From Biomphalaria glabrata (lineage: Eukaryota > Mollusca > Gastropoda > Planorbidae): a DNA stretch of 64,000 bases. The stretch lies in contig NC_074724.1 of the NCBI RefSeq assembly GCF_947242115.1, forward strand, positions 33,450,505-33,514,504, read 5' to 3'. The notes beneath the pieces are model-generated. The model was not told the DNA's origin and made no database searches. It was given only the letters and a program-made list of their open reading frames with translations. Positions 47,401-59,500 of this stretch are shown one piece after another. A program made the translations under genes and the position numbers. Each line of letters starts with the position of its first letter. Positions within the stretch are counted from its first letter, which is position 1.

Positions 47401-48808
47401 ACATGTTTAAAGTTTCTTGAAAATTTGAAATGGTAATATTAATAAATAAAAAAGTTGTGCTTGAATAAGTCAAATTCCGACCAAATTCGTTGGTTCTATT
47501 TTTATCTTCGTCTGGCTGTAAAAGTATAAAAAATAGATTTAGATGAAAGATTTGGGGGTTAAAAAATGATATAAAGAACATGTAAAGTCTCCTGAAAATT
47601 TGAAATGGAAATATTGACAAATAAAAAAGTTGTGCATGAATTAAGTCAAATTTCGACCAAATTTGTCGTCTCTATTTTCAGCTTCGCCCGGCTGTAAAAG
47701 TATAAAAATAGATTTAGATGAAAGATTTGGGGGTTATAAAATGATATAAAGAACATGTAAAGTCTCCTGAAAATTTGAAAAGGAAATATTGACAAATAAA
47801 AAAGTTGTGAATTAATTAAGTCAAATTTCGACCAAATTTGTCGTCTCTATTTTCAGCTTCGCCCGGCTGGAAAAGTATGAAAAATCGGTTTAGATGAAAA
47901 ATTGGGGTAGTATTACGTTTTAAATAACATGCATAAAGTCTTCTGAAAATTTGAACCAAAAATATTGAATAATAAGAAAGATATGCATGCTTTAATAACA
48001 AAAAGTCAAAATTCGGGTACCAAATTTTTTTATTGAATACAAAGCCAAAGAAGGAAAAAAAATAAATACAAAAAAAATCATAACTTTGCTTCTACTTATC
48101 ATAGAAACATAAATTTGATATTTTTGTAAATGGGACACCAAGCTCTATTTAATGATACCAATTACAAAACAATATGATCAAAACAAATTTTTGTGTTGAA
48201 GTGCCTACAGCTACTAATAATAAATACCCGTAACATTAAATATTTAAATCATTTTAAATGCAATGAACAAAAAAGTGACAGCAGAAATTCAACACTGAAG
48301 ATAGCAAATAAAATAATCACTGTCTGGTTAACTGCTTTGCAACAAAGTTTATTACGCCTATGAAAACCATAACTTGTTACTGACTTTTTAAAATAATTTT
48401 AATGACTTTTTTCTTGGTTTTGAACTTTTCTAGATCAATATCTTATAAATAAGGCCATCTATTTTTAAGTAAAAGTAGTCCATGATAAATACTTTATATC
48501 TAGACAAGATCTAGCCACAAATAAGGACAAATCAAGCCTACGACTAAGTTCTCTCACCACCATGCAACCATCATCATACCATCAACTATGATCAACCATG
48601 CGGCATGTGAACGTCAGTAACGTGGTGTGGATAACATTCATATCTCAATATTTTTGTTTAATATTTAGATATAGGTAGTGGAAGTTAGTAGACTAATGTA
48701 TAGACATGATTACTCACAATTTATTTGGCTAACCATAATAAATAACTAAAAAAAATGAAGACTAAAGAAAAAACAAATTTCCTCAAGTTCTAAATCATAA
48801 CCTACCAT
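44407..48808 (-). CDS. RPS25: 40S ribosomal protein S25
   Basis: Small-subunit ribosomal protein eS25, a winged-helix protein in the head of the 40S subunit, also needed for some IRES-driven initiation. Four coding exons on the minus strand: 48808-48806 (only the ATG), 45654-45559, 45150-44967 and 44498-44407, total 375 bases, 124 residues against 125 in human. The N-terminus is lysine and alanine rich ([15 protein letters not shown], then GGKAKKK). The core reads [40 protein letters not shown], then [20 protein letters not shown] and [10 protein letters not shown] before TAG, almost residue for residue the family sequence. The start codon is the last codon of exon 1, a layout common in ribosomal protein genes. 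The 3.15-kb first intron holds a MITE and a 176-base tandem repeat. Confidence 0.97.
45850..46065 (-). mobile_element. MITE, AGTGCTTTTTTGTG family, copy 2
   Basis: Inverse of 41425-41600: AGGTGCCAGTAC on one side, GATGGATTGCCTAACTTTTA inside, and AGGTGCCAGTACGCC with CAGTGCGTACCGTCAC at the other. It lies in RPS25 intron 1. Confidence 0.6.
46560..47020. repeat. CTAGATCT low-complexity block
   Basis: Repeated TAGATCTAGA, TAGATCTAGG and ATATATA words; non-coding, in RPS25 intron 1. Confidence 0.7.
47330..48010. repeat. Tandem repeat, about 176-bp unit, about 4 copies
   Basis: Each unit carries AAGTCTCCTGAAAATTTGAA, AATATTGACAAATAAAAAAG, GTCAAATTTCGACCAAATTT and CAGCTTCGCCCGGCTG. Unit starts lie near 47406, 47585, 47760 and 47936. 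The outer units are more diverged than the middle pair. It is in RPS25 intron 1. Confidence 0.9.
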
Positions 48809-48823
48809 GATGCTGGTCGGAAA

Positions 48824-48834
48824 CAGAAAGGAGG
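48824..48834 (-). promoter_or_regulatory. TOP-like 5' end of RPS25
   Basis: The minus strand reads CCTCCTTTCTG, 16 to 26 bases before the ATG: a C followed by an almost unbroken pyrimidine tract, as in TOP mRNAs controlled by mTOR/LARP1. The exact start is inferred. Confidence 0.6.
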
Positions 48835-48919
48835 ATGTAGACGGCGCTTCGAGCGAGAATGGCCAGGTAAAATGCTTCAACAACTAAAGCCATATTCTTT
48901 TTTTCTCTCAACAATTAGA

Positions 48920-49010
48920 ATTATTATCATATCTTATAAATTACAGACGTCCTTTAAATAAAAGGCATTATTTCAAAAAAATCAAGATAATTACATCTTA
49001 CTCAAAAAAA
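48920..49010 (-). repeat. Solitary CR1/L2-like LINE tail
   Basis: TATCTTATAAATTACAGACG, CATTATTTCAAAAAAATC, AAGATAATTACATCTTAC on plus; inverse of the tail at 37.6 kb, just upstream of the RPS25 start. Confidence 0.55.
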
Positions 49011-49303
49011 GTTTTACTAAATTCGTATTCAAAAACTAGGAAAACTTTAAATCTGCTAGCTAGATTTAAAATGTAAAATTAAAAAAAAATAAGAATAAAT
49101 ACATAAATAAAACGCTTTCAAACAATGCTCCGAACAATGGCATAAAATGATAGATCTTCAGTTTGTATATTAACATTTTTTCTCTTAAAATGTTTCTGCT
49201 TTTCCATGTTATTTAGGAATCATAGAAAACTTTTTTCTTTTGTTACGTCTTTATTATCTATGAAACCAATAATTTCTAGTGAGGATTTAAAACCGTTATC
49301 AAT

Positions 49304-49325
49304 GGGGGGGGGGGGGGGGGGGGGG
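49304..49325. repeat. Poly-G run of 22 bases
   Basis: Uninterrupted G run on plus, next to the element at 49363. Confidence 0.95.
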
Positions 49326-49354
49326 TTTAAAGTATGGACAATATAATTATAATA

Positions 49355-49827
49355 AATATAGGCCGATCCTAACCATTGCGGGGCCCTATGTGAAACGAGT
49401 TGTGCGGGGCACAGTCTGGATAGGGATAATGATAATATGTGAAAATTAAGATTTTGTACTAGAAAATAAATTCGTCATTGTATTTTATTTATACAGTATA
49501 TAGGCCTACAGTTCTTGACTCACAAAATTGACTTGGAAGAGCATGTCGTACCATAACACAAGTGACACTAAACGAAATAAAAAATTATCACGCATAGGAT
49601 TGACCACCCCAAGATTACAACTTTGTCTATTTTTTTCAGGAGATTTTAATAATTTTAGGATAATTCCAGGACTTTTTCGTATATTTTACAATTTTAGAAG
49701 ATTAAGTTATAATGGTTTAATTGTAGGCCGATAATTTACACCTAGAATTAGCGCGGGGCCTATGAAAGTGAGGGGCCCATTGCGGTCGCATATGTTGCTT
49801 TGACCTAAGGCCGGCCCTGAATATAGG
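49355..49827. mobile_element. hAT-like MITE with 8-bp target duplication
   Basis: Element 49363-49819. The right end GGCCGGCCCTG matches the common hAT terminus CAGGGCCGGCC when inverted; the left end CCGATCCTAACC with GCGGGGCCCTATG looks like the same end short of its first bases. AATATAGG flanks both sides (49355-49362 and 49820-49827). No transposase. Confidence 0.7.
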
Positions 49828-49921
49828 CTACAATCGCATGATCTATAAAAGCAAATCCTACACGAGAGCACGACATGTCAGTGCCAAATTGATAAGTTTA
49901 AAAAAAACAAACTTTTTGACA

Positions 49922-50000
49922 CAGAGCCGGATTTATGGCAGTGCAAGACTGAGCAGCCGCCCAGGGCTCGCCCTTATAGGCCTATAGGGGTCTCCACATT
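49922..50000. mobile_element. Possible end of another hAT-like element
   Basis: CACAGAGCCGGATTTATGGC, then AGCCGCCCAGGGCTCGCCC, a composition typical of hAT-type ends. I did not find a partner end. Confidence 0.35.
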
Positions 50001-50099
50001 ACGAAAACATATTGTTTGTAACGAAATATGCACAGTAAATATAAGTAAGAAAGAAAAAATAAAACATTTGCTAATGTAAGGGGAAACAAATGTATAGAA

Positions 50100-50700
50100 T
50101 ATAAGAATTAAAAAATAAAGGAAATGAATTCGAGCTCATCCCCAAAATTGGGCCCATGTGTTTAGCCCTTTCGGGCCCCTAAATGTTCACCCCTTACTAG
50201 CCCTCACTAGGGCTTCATCTGGGCTCCCGTTTGGGCCCACAAGTCCTTCCCCTTACTGGCCCCAAACGGGTTTCAAAAGGGTTTTTTCTGGACTCCTTGA
50301 CTGAGCCCTATCTTAGACCTAAGGGACCCCGTTTGGTCCATTGTTCATCTCCCGAATGGAGCTACAGACGTGCAGATAACTAACAACACTCCAAAATTAG
50401 CGAGTGACGAATTAGAACTGTTTAATTCATAACGGAAGCAGTCTCGTCTCAGTCACTATCATGTTACCTCTATGAACCCTATCCTCGACTCTCTGTTAAT
50501 CTACATAAGCTACAGTCTCGCTTTGGATTAATGTCGCCACTATCAGTCACCTAAAGTGCGTCTCTACACTACTTTAGTGTAGTAGCTTTAGCTACCATAA
50601 AACTAAATATATCTATGTTTATGGTAATAGGCTTAGCTATTGCCTGCATTACGCACAGCAGCAGTATTTCTGACCAGCTGGGCTTTTGCAAGAAAGCCCT
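50100..50700. other. GC-moderate intergenic stretch
   Basis: GGGCCC-containing words repeat between 50150 and 50340 (TTGGGCCCATG, TTCGGGCCCC, TTTGGGCCCAC, GGGCTCCCG), suggesting a degenerate short repeat. No gene is visible. Confidence 0.35.
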
Positions 50701-50944
50701 CTCAGGCCCTCACCAAAACAGAGTTTGATAATGATGGTAGTAGTAGGACCACTGAGTGTTACAAGCAACGTAATGGACACTTGTTGTGTAATTGTCATTT
50801 CTGGGTTTAGTCGCAAGGCAGCGGAGGTTTGGATTCAGATCGAGCTTTCCTTCGCCTAGGTGGACGCCGGACCCAAAAAGAGTGAGACCCATTACCACTT
50901 CCGATAATATAAAAGTTAAAGTACTCGTAGCTAGCTAGGCCTAT

Positions 50945-51205
50945 CCCTTTCAAACCATGCGATCTATGGGTGCAGATGATGTAAAGCTCGCCTGTTTCTA
51001 TGGCCTTAGGTTAACGACCAAACGCCTTTAAGTTAGGACTACACAAAATTCCCTAACATAGGCCCAGATCTAATGTACTCATATTAGAGCTGCGTGGACT
51101 CAGTGACTATCCTGACTCAAAATCCCAGCCTCCCAGAGAGATCTGAACTCAGGACCTCTCGGTTCGGAAGACAAATGTTTTATAACTCGGTTATCCAGCG
51201 CCGGC
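50945..51205 (-). repeat. tRNA-derived SINE, family A
   Basis: GATCTATGGGTGCAGATGAT, GCCTGTTTCTATGGCC, GAGCTGCGTGGACTCAGTGA, then GATCTGAACTCAGGACC and the inverted head on plus. A gap in the middle (51030-51070) is unlike other copies. Confidence 0.7.
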
Positions 51206-51484
51206 CCACTGACGGATCCGTGAGAGAGGGTGGTAGGGGCGATCGCCCCCTCCCCCACACTCGGCTGACCCGGGGGGTGAACGAATTTTTGCCTGTGTAG
51301 TTTGAAGCTTCTGATAGTCGTGTACAAAATGTCGAAACCTGTCTGTCTATCCACAGGGTTCTACTGTGACTTTGTATAAAATCAACTCTCTTTGTAATCT
51401 TGTTTTAAAAATAGGAATTTTAACTGTCCATCTAAGTATAATTAATTGCATTCTGGATTCTTATTGTTCAGTAGTCTCAATAGT

Positions 51485-51536
51485 ACCTGGGTTCGAACTC
51501 TGACCGCTGCAGATGTTGTCTTGTGGGAGGTTTGGC
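51485..51536 (+). repeat. SINE family B fragment
   Basis: CCTGGGTTCGAACTCTGACC then TTGTGGGAGGTTTGGCC: box B region only, joined to a LINE. Confidence 0.5.
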
Positions 51537-51930
51537 CAGGCCAATAATAGAATATGCATTATCTGTTTGGGATTCCCTCAACTCAAGAAAACAAAATAGA
51601 ACGTACACAAAATAGAGCAGTGACATTCATAACATAACACACGAATATTCACATTTTATTAGAGTAGGCTAACACCTTTAGAAAAATCACTAAATTTAGA
51701 AACCCTTCAGCCATAGAATAAGACTTAAAAGTAAAGTAGCAATATATAGGCCTACAGAAAAAAATAACCATAATCTTCAAATACAAAAAGAAAACCTAAT
51801 AAAATACTCAGAAAGACACTAAAAAAAAAGAAATAAAGGCAAATTCCTTGTTCCATATGCTAGGAATAATTTGTACAAATGCTTCTTCTTTTCTAGTGCT
51901 ATTAGAGCATGGCATGGGTTGCCCTGCGAC
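51537..51930 (+). mobile_element. CR1/L2-like LINE 3' fragment
   Basis: Plus-strand bases follow the coding region of the 37.6-kb copy inverted: TAATAGAATATGCATTATCT (PIIEYA), AATAGAGCAGTGACATTCAT (NRAVTFI), CTTGTTCCATATGCTAGG, GTGCTATTAGAGCATGGCAT. Several small insertions break the frame. Confidence 0.75.
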
Positions 51931-52109
51931 TATAATATCAGAAGCTATGACTATGCTGGTAATAAGACTATTTTTATTTTTAGACTATAAAACAAATTGA
52001 TTCTTCAATTCTAAAGGAACATTTTTCATTTGAAAGAAATGAAGGTCAGTGACAACAACAAATGAATGCGATGTTCATGCAAATAAAAACATCAACAAAG
52101 AGTGCTAAA

Positions 52110-52960
52110 TTTAAGAAAGATTCTAGATCTAGTCTAGACTCTAGGCTCATCTAAATCTAAATTCTAAGACTAAGGTAATCTAGATTCTAGATTAATCTAG
52201 ATCTAGACTATAATCTACATGTAGTCTAATTATTATTGTCTAGTTGTTGTCGAGAAGGCATAACGATTGATTAATTGTCATACAGTCATTGATAATTGTC
52301 ATTGTGGACATTGATAGTCAAAGATTTTTTTTTATAGTTAAATTATAGTAATTATAGTGATTAGAATTAGATCTAATATTAATAGATCATTACTTAGATG
52401 ATACTAGACTCTTAGTCACTCTACTACTCTAGTCTAGATGAAGTAGATGCCTAACGCCTAAATCTAAATTCTAAGCCTAAGGCCAAGGCCAAGGCGTGAC
52501 AACTAGACTAAGCCTTTTCACTAAGGTCATAATGTAATCTAGAATCTAGATCTAGATTAATCTAGATGTAGAGTATTCTAGAGTAGATCTATGACTATAC
52601 TATACTATAATCTATAATCTACATCTAGATTCCGTAAACTAATAGTTAATACCCTATTTTCTAGTTGTTGTCGTGAAGGCATAACCGTACTGATAACGAT
52701 TGATTAATTCATAATTGATAGTCATAGATTTTTTTTTGATAGGGATTAATAGATGATAGACTCTAGTCTAGATCTATTCTAGATTCAAGGTCTAGAATAT
52801 TTTATTAAAATTTTATATTTATATTTATTTAGTCACTAGTAAACTAGTACTACTACTACTTAGTACTAGATCTACTACTAGAGTCTGTATAATATTATAA
52901 ACATATATAGTATACTAGTCATTTACTAGTACTAGTTACTAGTGGTAGTCTAATAATAAT
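52110..52960. repeat. CTAGATCT low-complexity block
   Basis: The longest such block: TCTAGATCTAGTCTAGACTC, AATCTAGATCTAGACTA and similar words, with an imperfect duplication: TCTAGTTGTTGTCGAGAAGG near 52240 and TCTAGTTGTTGTCGTGAAGG near 52660. It is non-coding, upstream of EI24. Confidence 0.8.
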
Positions 52961-52984
52961 TAAATAATATTAAGTTATTAACTT

Positions 52985-53195
52985 CTAGATCTAGACTATA
53001 TATATGTTTGTTTTGTTTGTTTGTAAAATGTTTTACGTGTTTCGGATGTTCCTTCAGAGTTGAAGATAATTTACTTCCTAGTCCAAACCTCCCGCAGGAC
53101 AACGGGGGATGGGAGCGGGCAGGGTTTGAACCTGGGACCATTGATAAATCCAAACGACATTCCAGCGCACAAACTGCACGACCAGGCAACCATCC
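52985..53195 (-). repeat. tRNA-derived SINE, family B
   Basis: TGTAAAATGTTTTACGTGTT, TCGGATGTTCCTTCAGAGTT, CCTCCCGCAGGACAACGGGG, GGTTTGAACCTGGGACC on plus; near full length and inverse of 32510-32690. Confidence 0.8.
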
Positions 53196-53576
53196 TACCC
53201 CTAATCTAGTCTAGTCCTACAGTCCACAGTCAAGATCTAGACTAAATCTAAGTCTAATCAATGTCTAATGATGATCTAGAGAAGGTAATTCACTAGTCTA
53301 ATTGTTAAATGCTGTTCACCTCCGATTTGTGGTCTTATTGTAGACAATAGGCTCATAAACCTACACTCAAAAGCTCTACCAATACATCACAAATTATTAT
53401 TAAGTAAATCCTCTTTATTGAATTCAGATTCACAAGATTCGTAGTCTAGAGTTATTTTGATGTGTAAGAACAATGTCATTCATGATTCAAATATAGTTAC
53501 ACTTTGCTCAAGCTGGCATATCAGCAACTTTTGTTAAATGTTTTTTGCAATTCAATCATTTGTCTAAATTTTTCAG

Positions 53577-56500
53577 ATGATACTTTCAGTCTTACAAATC
53601 TTTATTTGGGACATCATATTTGGCGTCAAAGATTCATTAAGTGGTTGGTGGGTCGCCTTAAAGTGCTGGCGCGATGAAGCAAGGCTTATATCCAACAGGC
53701 CATCTCCACCAAAAAGATTCTCAGAGATAGCAAAAAAGAGAAACGAGCAACTGAAAAAACAAGAACCTGAAGGGTAATATATCTCTATGCTATGTTTCTC
53801 ATATTTTTCACTTGAGTCAAGATTTGATTCTTAACTTTGTGTGATTGTGTGATATTTTGTTATACAGGACAATGAAAGACATCATATGGAACACAGTCAC
53901 CACAGCAGGTGTAGCACTCTTGGTAAGTGGTATAATGTTAATTCAGGGCTGCAGAATCTAAAAGTTTATATATTATTGACCTATGATGAATTGACTTGTA
54001 AAAGCCCACAAGTTTATAAATTAACTTGTGATGATTTGACTTGTAAAAGCCGAGAAAAATGAACCCTCTTGATACCATTTTTAGGTGTAGACAAAACAAA
54101 ATATTTGGGCACCAATTCATGAAACTGGATTCAGTAAATGTTGGTTGAGGCGTTTGGCCAGCATTAAACTAGATAGTTTTATTGTTCTGATTGTTCACTG
54201 TTTTTCTAGAAAAAAAATATTTTAAAAAGATTTTTTTTTAACCCTAAGGCATAATTGGAATTCTTATGTTAACATGGATAACTAAAATATTGCTTATACA
54301 GTGGTCAAACTCTATATTTCTTATAAATTAGCAACAAGAGAGTTTTTGCCTAATTTTATAATCCTTTTTTTTCCTCACTTCTTGATTTAAAGATGTCAAA
54401 GTCAGTGTATCTTTTTACAAAGCTTGCTTATTCTGTCTGTCTGGTAAAAAGTTGCCAGCACAACGATCATCCACCGTAACTTTTCCCCAACTATTGTCGG
54501 GTAACTATTAGAGCTGGGTGAACTCAGAGGAGCCTTGAAGATCTCGAAATTTTAAATCCCAATCTTCACCAGGATTCGAATCAAAGACCCCTGGTTTGGT
54601 AGTCAAATGCTTTACCACTATACCACTGTGCCTCTGGGTAAGACCATCACTCTCTGTCAAATTCTTGCAGCAACCTGACCCCAAATCCTGATGATGCTGA
54701 TGCTTCATCCATTTTTATACAGTCAGCATGGAAAAGAGGCCAGTGCTGAAGTCTGGGCAGTCCATCAATAGTAAATTTACTGCCCTGGTTTTTCACAAGC
54801 AATGGAGAAGTCATTTCATTTGTGAAAGAAAGTAGTGTTAATGTTAACAGTTAATGCCAGATTGCATATATTCTTCCTTTATTGCAGGCTATCCATCCAC
54901 TTCTTTTTAATGATTGTTTTAAAATGGTTTCAGATAACTTTCCTCATACAGTCTGGCTGTTCTTATATCGGCAGCTTTTTTGGTAATTATTAAAACTATT
55001 CTAGAAATACTTTTGTGGGTAGCCAATTAAAAAAAAATATTTTGAGTAGAAAGAGTGGAAGTTTACTAAAAAAAAAAAACTGCAATCTCATTGAATTACG
55101 TTTAGGAAAAATTGAATCCAATGATTAACCTAATTACATTGCCCCTTTTTAATTTTACTCTCTCTGAAACCTGAAGTTCAGAAGAGTGATAATGATGGAT
55201 TGAAAGAGTTATTCGCTGCTGTGACATTTGTCTGGACTTTATACCTGGCCCTGCCAGATAAAAATTATTATGTGGGCATTGCAGATGTTACATATGGATA
55301 AAAGCATTGGTTAGACCAAAATTAGAATATTTGTCTTCTGTTTGTGACCTTTCAGTTTAAGAAAACATAAAGAATCCAGAGCTGATGCGTAATAGAGTAA
55401 AACCATTTGTAAAATCACTCATGCTAGAGACACTCTATGACAGAATGCTAAAAAGTAAAGTATCAATAATACATGAAACGCTGAACTCTAATTAACAAAT
55501 GCTAAAACACATCCTAATTAAATACTCAGAGACCACAAAGATAAAGGCACATTTCTTATTCCATATACTTGCATTAGAGCATGAAACCAGATGCCTGAAT
55601 CAGCCAGGAAAGCCAATGACTTGTGTTAGGTGCTTCCGCTGTGACTAATGCAGATAAACCAACGAGATCCAATAACACCGGTGAAAGGCAGAACAATCAA
55701 TATAAGTTAATGGACGCTGATACTGAACAAGAAGTTTAATAGCAATGAAAGGAACCTTCGAATGTCAACTAACTCTCTACGTTCATAACAAGCTTCCTAT
55801 CTCTAAGGGGTCCTAAAGTAGTCTGTTTACATCGGCTGATATTTCGCTCTGCCTAAAACCTAGTCTTATTTTTACTAGTCACGCCATTGTCTCTAAGTCT
55901 AAATTTCCCCTATTTCCGAAACAAATAACTAGTTCCTAATCTTGCCATAACACTTAGCAGTGTTTAAGTCTCTAATTGACACATCAAAAAGCATTAGACT
56001 ATTTGTCTTCTTCTTTGAGAACATCTATAAGATAATATCAACAAACAAGTTTATCAAAGTTTGCATACCTCTAGGGTATTTTTACCTTAAGGTTAGATTG
56101 ATGGTGATAATTGTATATTGATAGTTTACAGTTACATTTAAAAAGTAATAATTAACATTAGCATTTATTAAAAATGACTGGACTTAATTTTTTACAAAGC
56201 TTATATCAACTCACTCTGCCTGTCTGGTACAAATTTTGAACACCTTATTTCTCCCACTTCACATTTTGGATCAAGTTGAAATTTGCACAATTATTCATTG
56301 TTCCTAAACAAAATGAATCAATAAAAAAATAATTAACCAATTAGTTAATGGTATCAGTTAGGGGTAATAAATTAATTTTGTTTCATATTTAAATGGAAAA
56401 TAAATCTTAATGTATTGAGATATCTGTTTGGGACCCCTCAACTGAAGAAAACATTAAGAAACTGTAACAGACACAAAATAGAGCAGTGAGATTCATAACA

Positions 56501-59500
56501 AACAAATATTCACATTTGACTAGAGTAACACCTTTAGTAAAAATCACTAAATTTAGAAAGCCTTCAGGACAGAAGACTCAAAAGTAAAGTAGCAACTATA
56601 CATAAAACACTGAACATTATCTTCAAATATTAAAAAAAAAAAACCTAATAAAATGCACAGAAAGACACAAAGTTAAAGGCAAATTCCTTGTTCCATATGC
56701 TAAGAGAAATTTGTACAAATGTTCCTTCTTCTCAAGTGCTATTAGAGCATGTAATGGGTTGACTGAGTCAGCCAGGAAAACCAGTGATTTGCCAGAATTT
56801 AAGTCATTGATTAACATGCATGACTAGATTGACCTAGGGACACACATAGGATGTAATCACCTTTTTTTTCTGAAGTAAAGATTGTATTTTATAAGATAAG
56901 ATGGCTGCAAATATGAAGTTATTCCTCTTTTTTTTTAAACATATTTTTCTTATTAAACTTGCTCTTTTCCAGGAGACAGTTTTGCTAGCAGCTTTGCAAT
57001 CTCAGAATACATTTTACACTTCTTGTGGTGGTTTCCCAGCATGGCTGTGATCAAACTGACCAGCATCATCAACAACAATGTAAGTTGTGTACTGCAAATC
57101 CACTGCTCTAGTCACTCAGAGAGATTATCCATTCAAACAGTGTGGCATCCATTGTAAATTATATAATAGTGGGTTTAGATGGATTTTTATATGGACCCCA
57201 AAAGTAAAGTGCTCTATGAAACTGATCCTTCAATATATATACAATTGGCTCGATTAGAGGTGAGTGGCACTTATAAATGATGGAGCTGTTACCTAGGCTG
57301 ACTATTTTAAGTTTATTTAGTATGTACCAAGTCTGTACAAACAATCAACACTGGCGCAAGAAAGTCATAGGATTTATTTACAACAAGACCATTTCACATA
57401 CGCAATATGATATATTTTCAATAATAATAATAATCAATTAAATGATCCAAGTACTTCTGATGGCACCTTGGTGTTTGCACTTGGATGTCAAACTAGGTTA
57501 TTTCAGTTGAAGCATAAGTAAGTAGTCAATAGGCTTAGACATTACCCCTCTGAGCTATACCAATACCACATCAGAAAAAAATTATATCCCCATCGTACAC
57601 AACTCCTGACCAGAACCAGATCAGCCACTCCATTTATCTACTGGTCTAACACACATTAACCTCCCCTGAGTAATTAAAACTAGGTTAAAACACAACTCAC
57701 AACAAAATAAATGAACAAACATACACACTCTGACATTTTACACACCCCTGCTCCTGACAGCTACAATAATGAAATTGTTTGAAATAAAATTATTTTATCT
57801 TTGTTTAGGAAGTGGCAGACAAAGTGTTTGCATTTAAGTATGGTAAACCAAAGTCAACATCCATTGGTACTAACATTAGTGAGTTCATCTTCAGCAGTAT
57901 TTATCAATTTATTTTTATCATTCAGGTACAATTTTTACTCTCCATTTTGAAATAGTCTTTCTTTAATTCTTACATTTAATTTTTAAAGACCATTATTTTA
58001 GAATTTTACATTTCAATTATAATGGACTATTAGACACTTACTTTTTTTAAAAAGACCTTATTTTGAAATTTTTCTGTTGTGTGTAAATCAGAGGCACAGG
58101 AGCTGAGTGGTAAAGCCACTGGGCTCAAATCCTAGTGAAGACTGGGATTTTTACTTTGGAATCTTCAGGATGCCTCTGAATCCAACCAGATCTAGTAGGT
58201 ACCTGACGTTAGTTGGGGACAAGTAAAGGCGGTTGGTCGTTGTGCTGGCCATATGACACCCTCATTTACCATGGGTCATAGAAACCTGACCTTTACATCA
58301 TCTGTCCCATAGATCACGAGGTCTGATTGGGGAACTTTTTTTTTAATGTGTAAATCACATTTACTAGTGTTAACTATTGAGGCATAACCACAAACTAGTG
58401 TTGCTAATGTTAGTTCCTAATTATTAAAATTAAAAGGTGCTTAATTATTTTTTTCTGTATATTTTAAAATTTTATTCAAAAGAGTAGAAAATAGTCATTC
58501 TTTCACATAAATATTATTATTTTTTATTTTTTTTTGTCATTTTAATATGTTACTTTTAATACTACCATAATACTATAATGATTCTATAATAATAAATTAT
58601 TTAATCACTAAATTTCTGCATATATTTTAAAGCCATGGTCACAATGAATGTTTAAACTAAGCATTTAAATTACTGTTGTTATTTTTTTTAATAGTTTCTT
58701 TCTTTTTTTCTGGTACCAATTTATACACTTTTAAAATAAGATGCTTATATTTCATAAACTAAAATTATACACAAAAAAAAACAATTAAAATTTATTTCTA
58801 ATTGATTATTGATTTTCTTGTTAGGTTTTATTACTATCATTTAAAATGATTACTCTATCTTCTCTGTCAAAGGCTAGCATCGTCTGTGCCATGATTCCCT
58901 GGGCGTGGCTAGCAGGCTTGTTTGAGTGGCTCCATTACTCACTTTTTTATGCATTGTATGCATTTGAATACAAGTGGGCATTGCTAGGTAAGACTAAAAC
59001 ATATCTTGTATAGTCCTATGAGACTTGAAAACAGAAATAACCAAATAATGTGCTTCAATTATACTAGAAAAAAACAAAGAGTGACAATTAAAAAAGGATT
59101 CTAGCATTCTCACTGTGTTACAGTGAACAAATAGTATACGATATTTATTATTTATACATTGTTTTTTAACACACATATTAAATGGATTTATAAAATTTGG
59201 AAGTTCCTTCAGATTTGTAGATACATGCATCCTAGCCCAAAGCAGGGTTTGACCCTGCTACCGTCATGGCCATTGAACGATAGTCCAGAATGCATACCAC
59301 ATGACCAAGCAGCCACCCTGACCCACCCATCCATTTGAGAGAAGATAAAGGGGTTGTGTTGCAAGCAGTTAAGACAGTGGCTGTTTTTGTCAGGATTTTC
59401 CTTCTCAATTTATTCCTTATCATAGATTTGTTGAGCAGTCAATTATGTTACTTGATGTATATGTAATCCAGTATTCAGCCTCTGAGGTTTATCGACTTCT

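Noticed and set aside
56973-57079. EI24 exon starting at the first AG (56973)
   Set aside because: It breaks the frame from the preceding exon; the acceptor seven bases further in restores the EI24 sequence.
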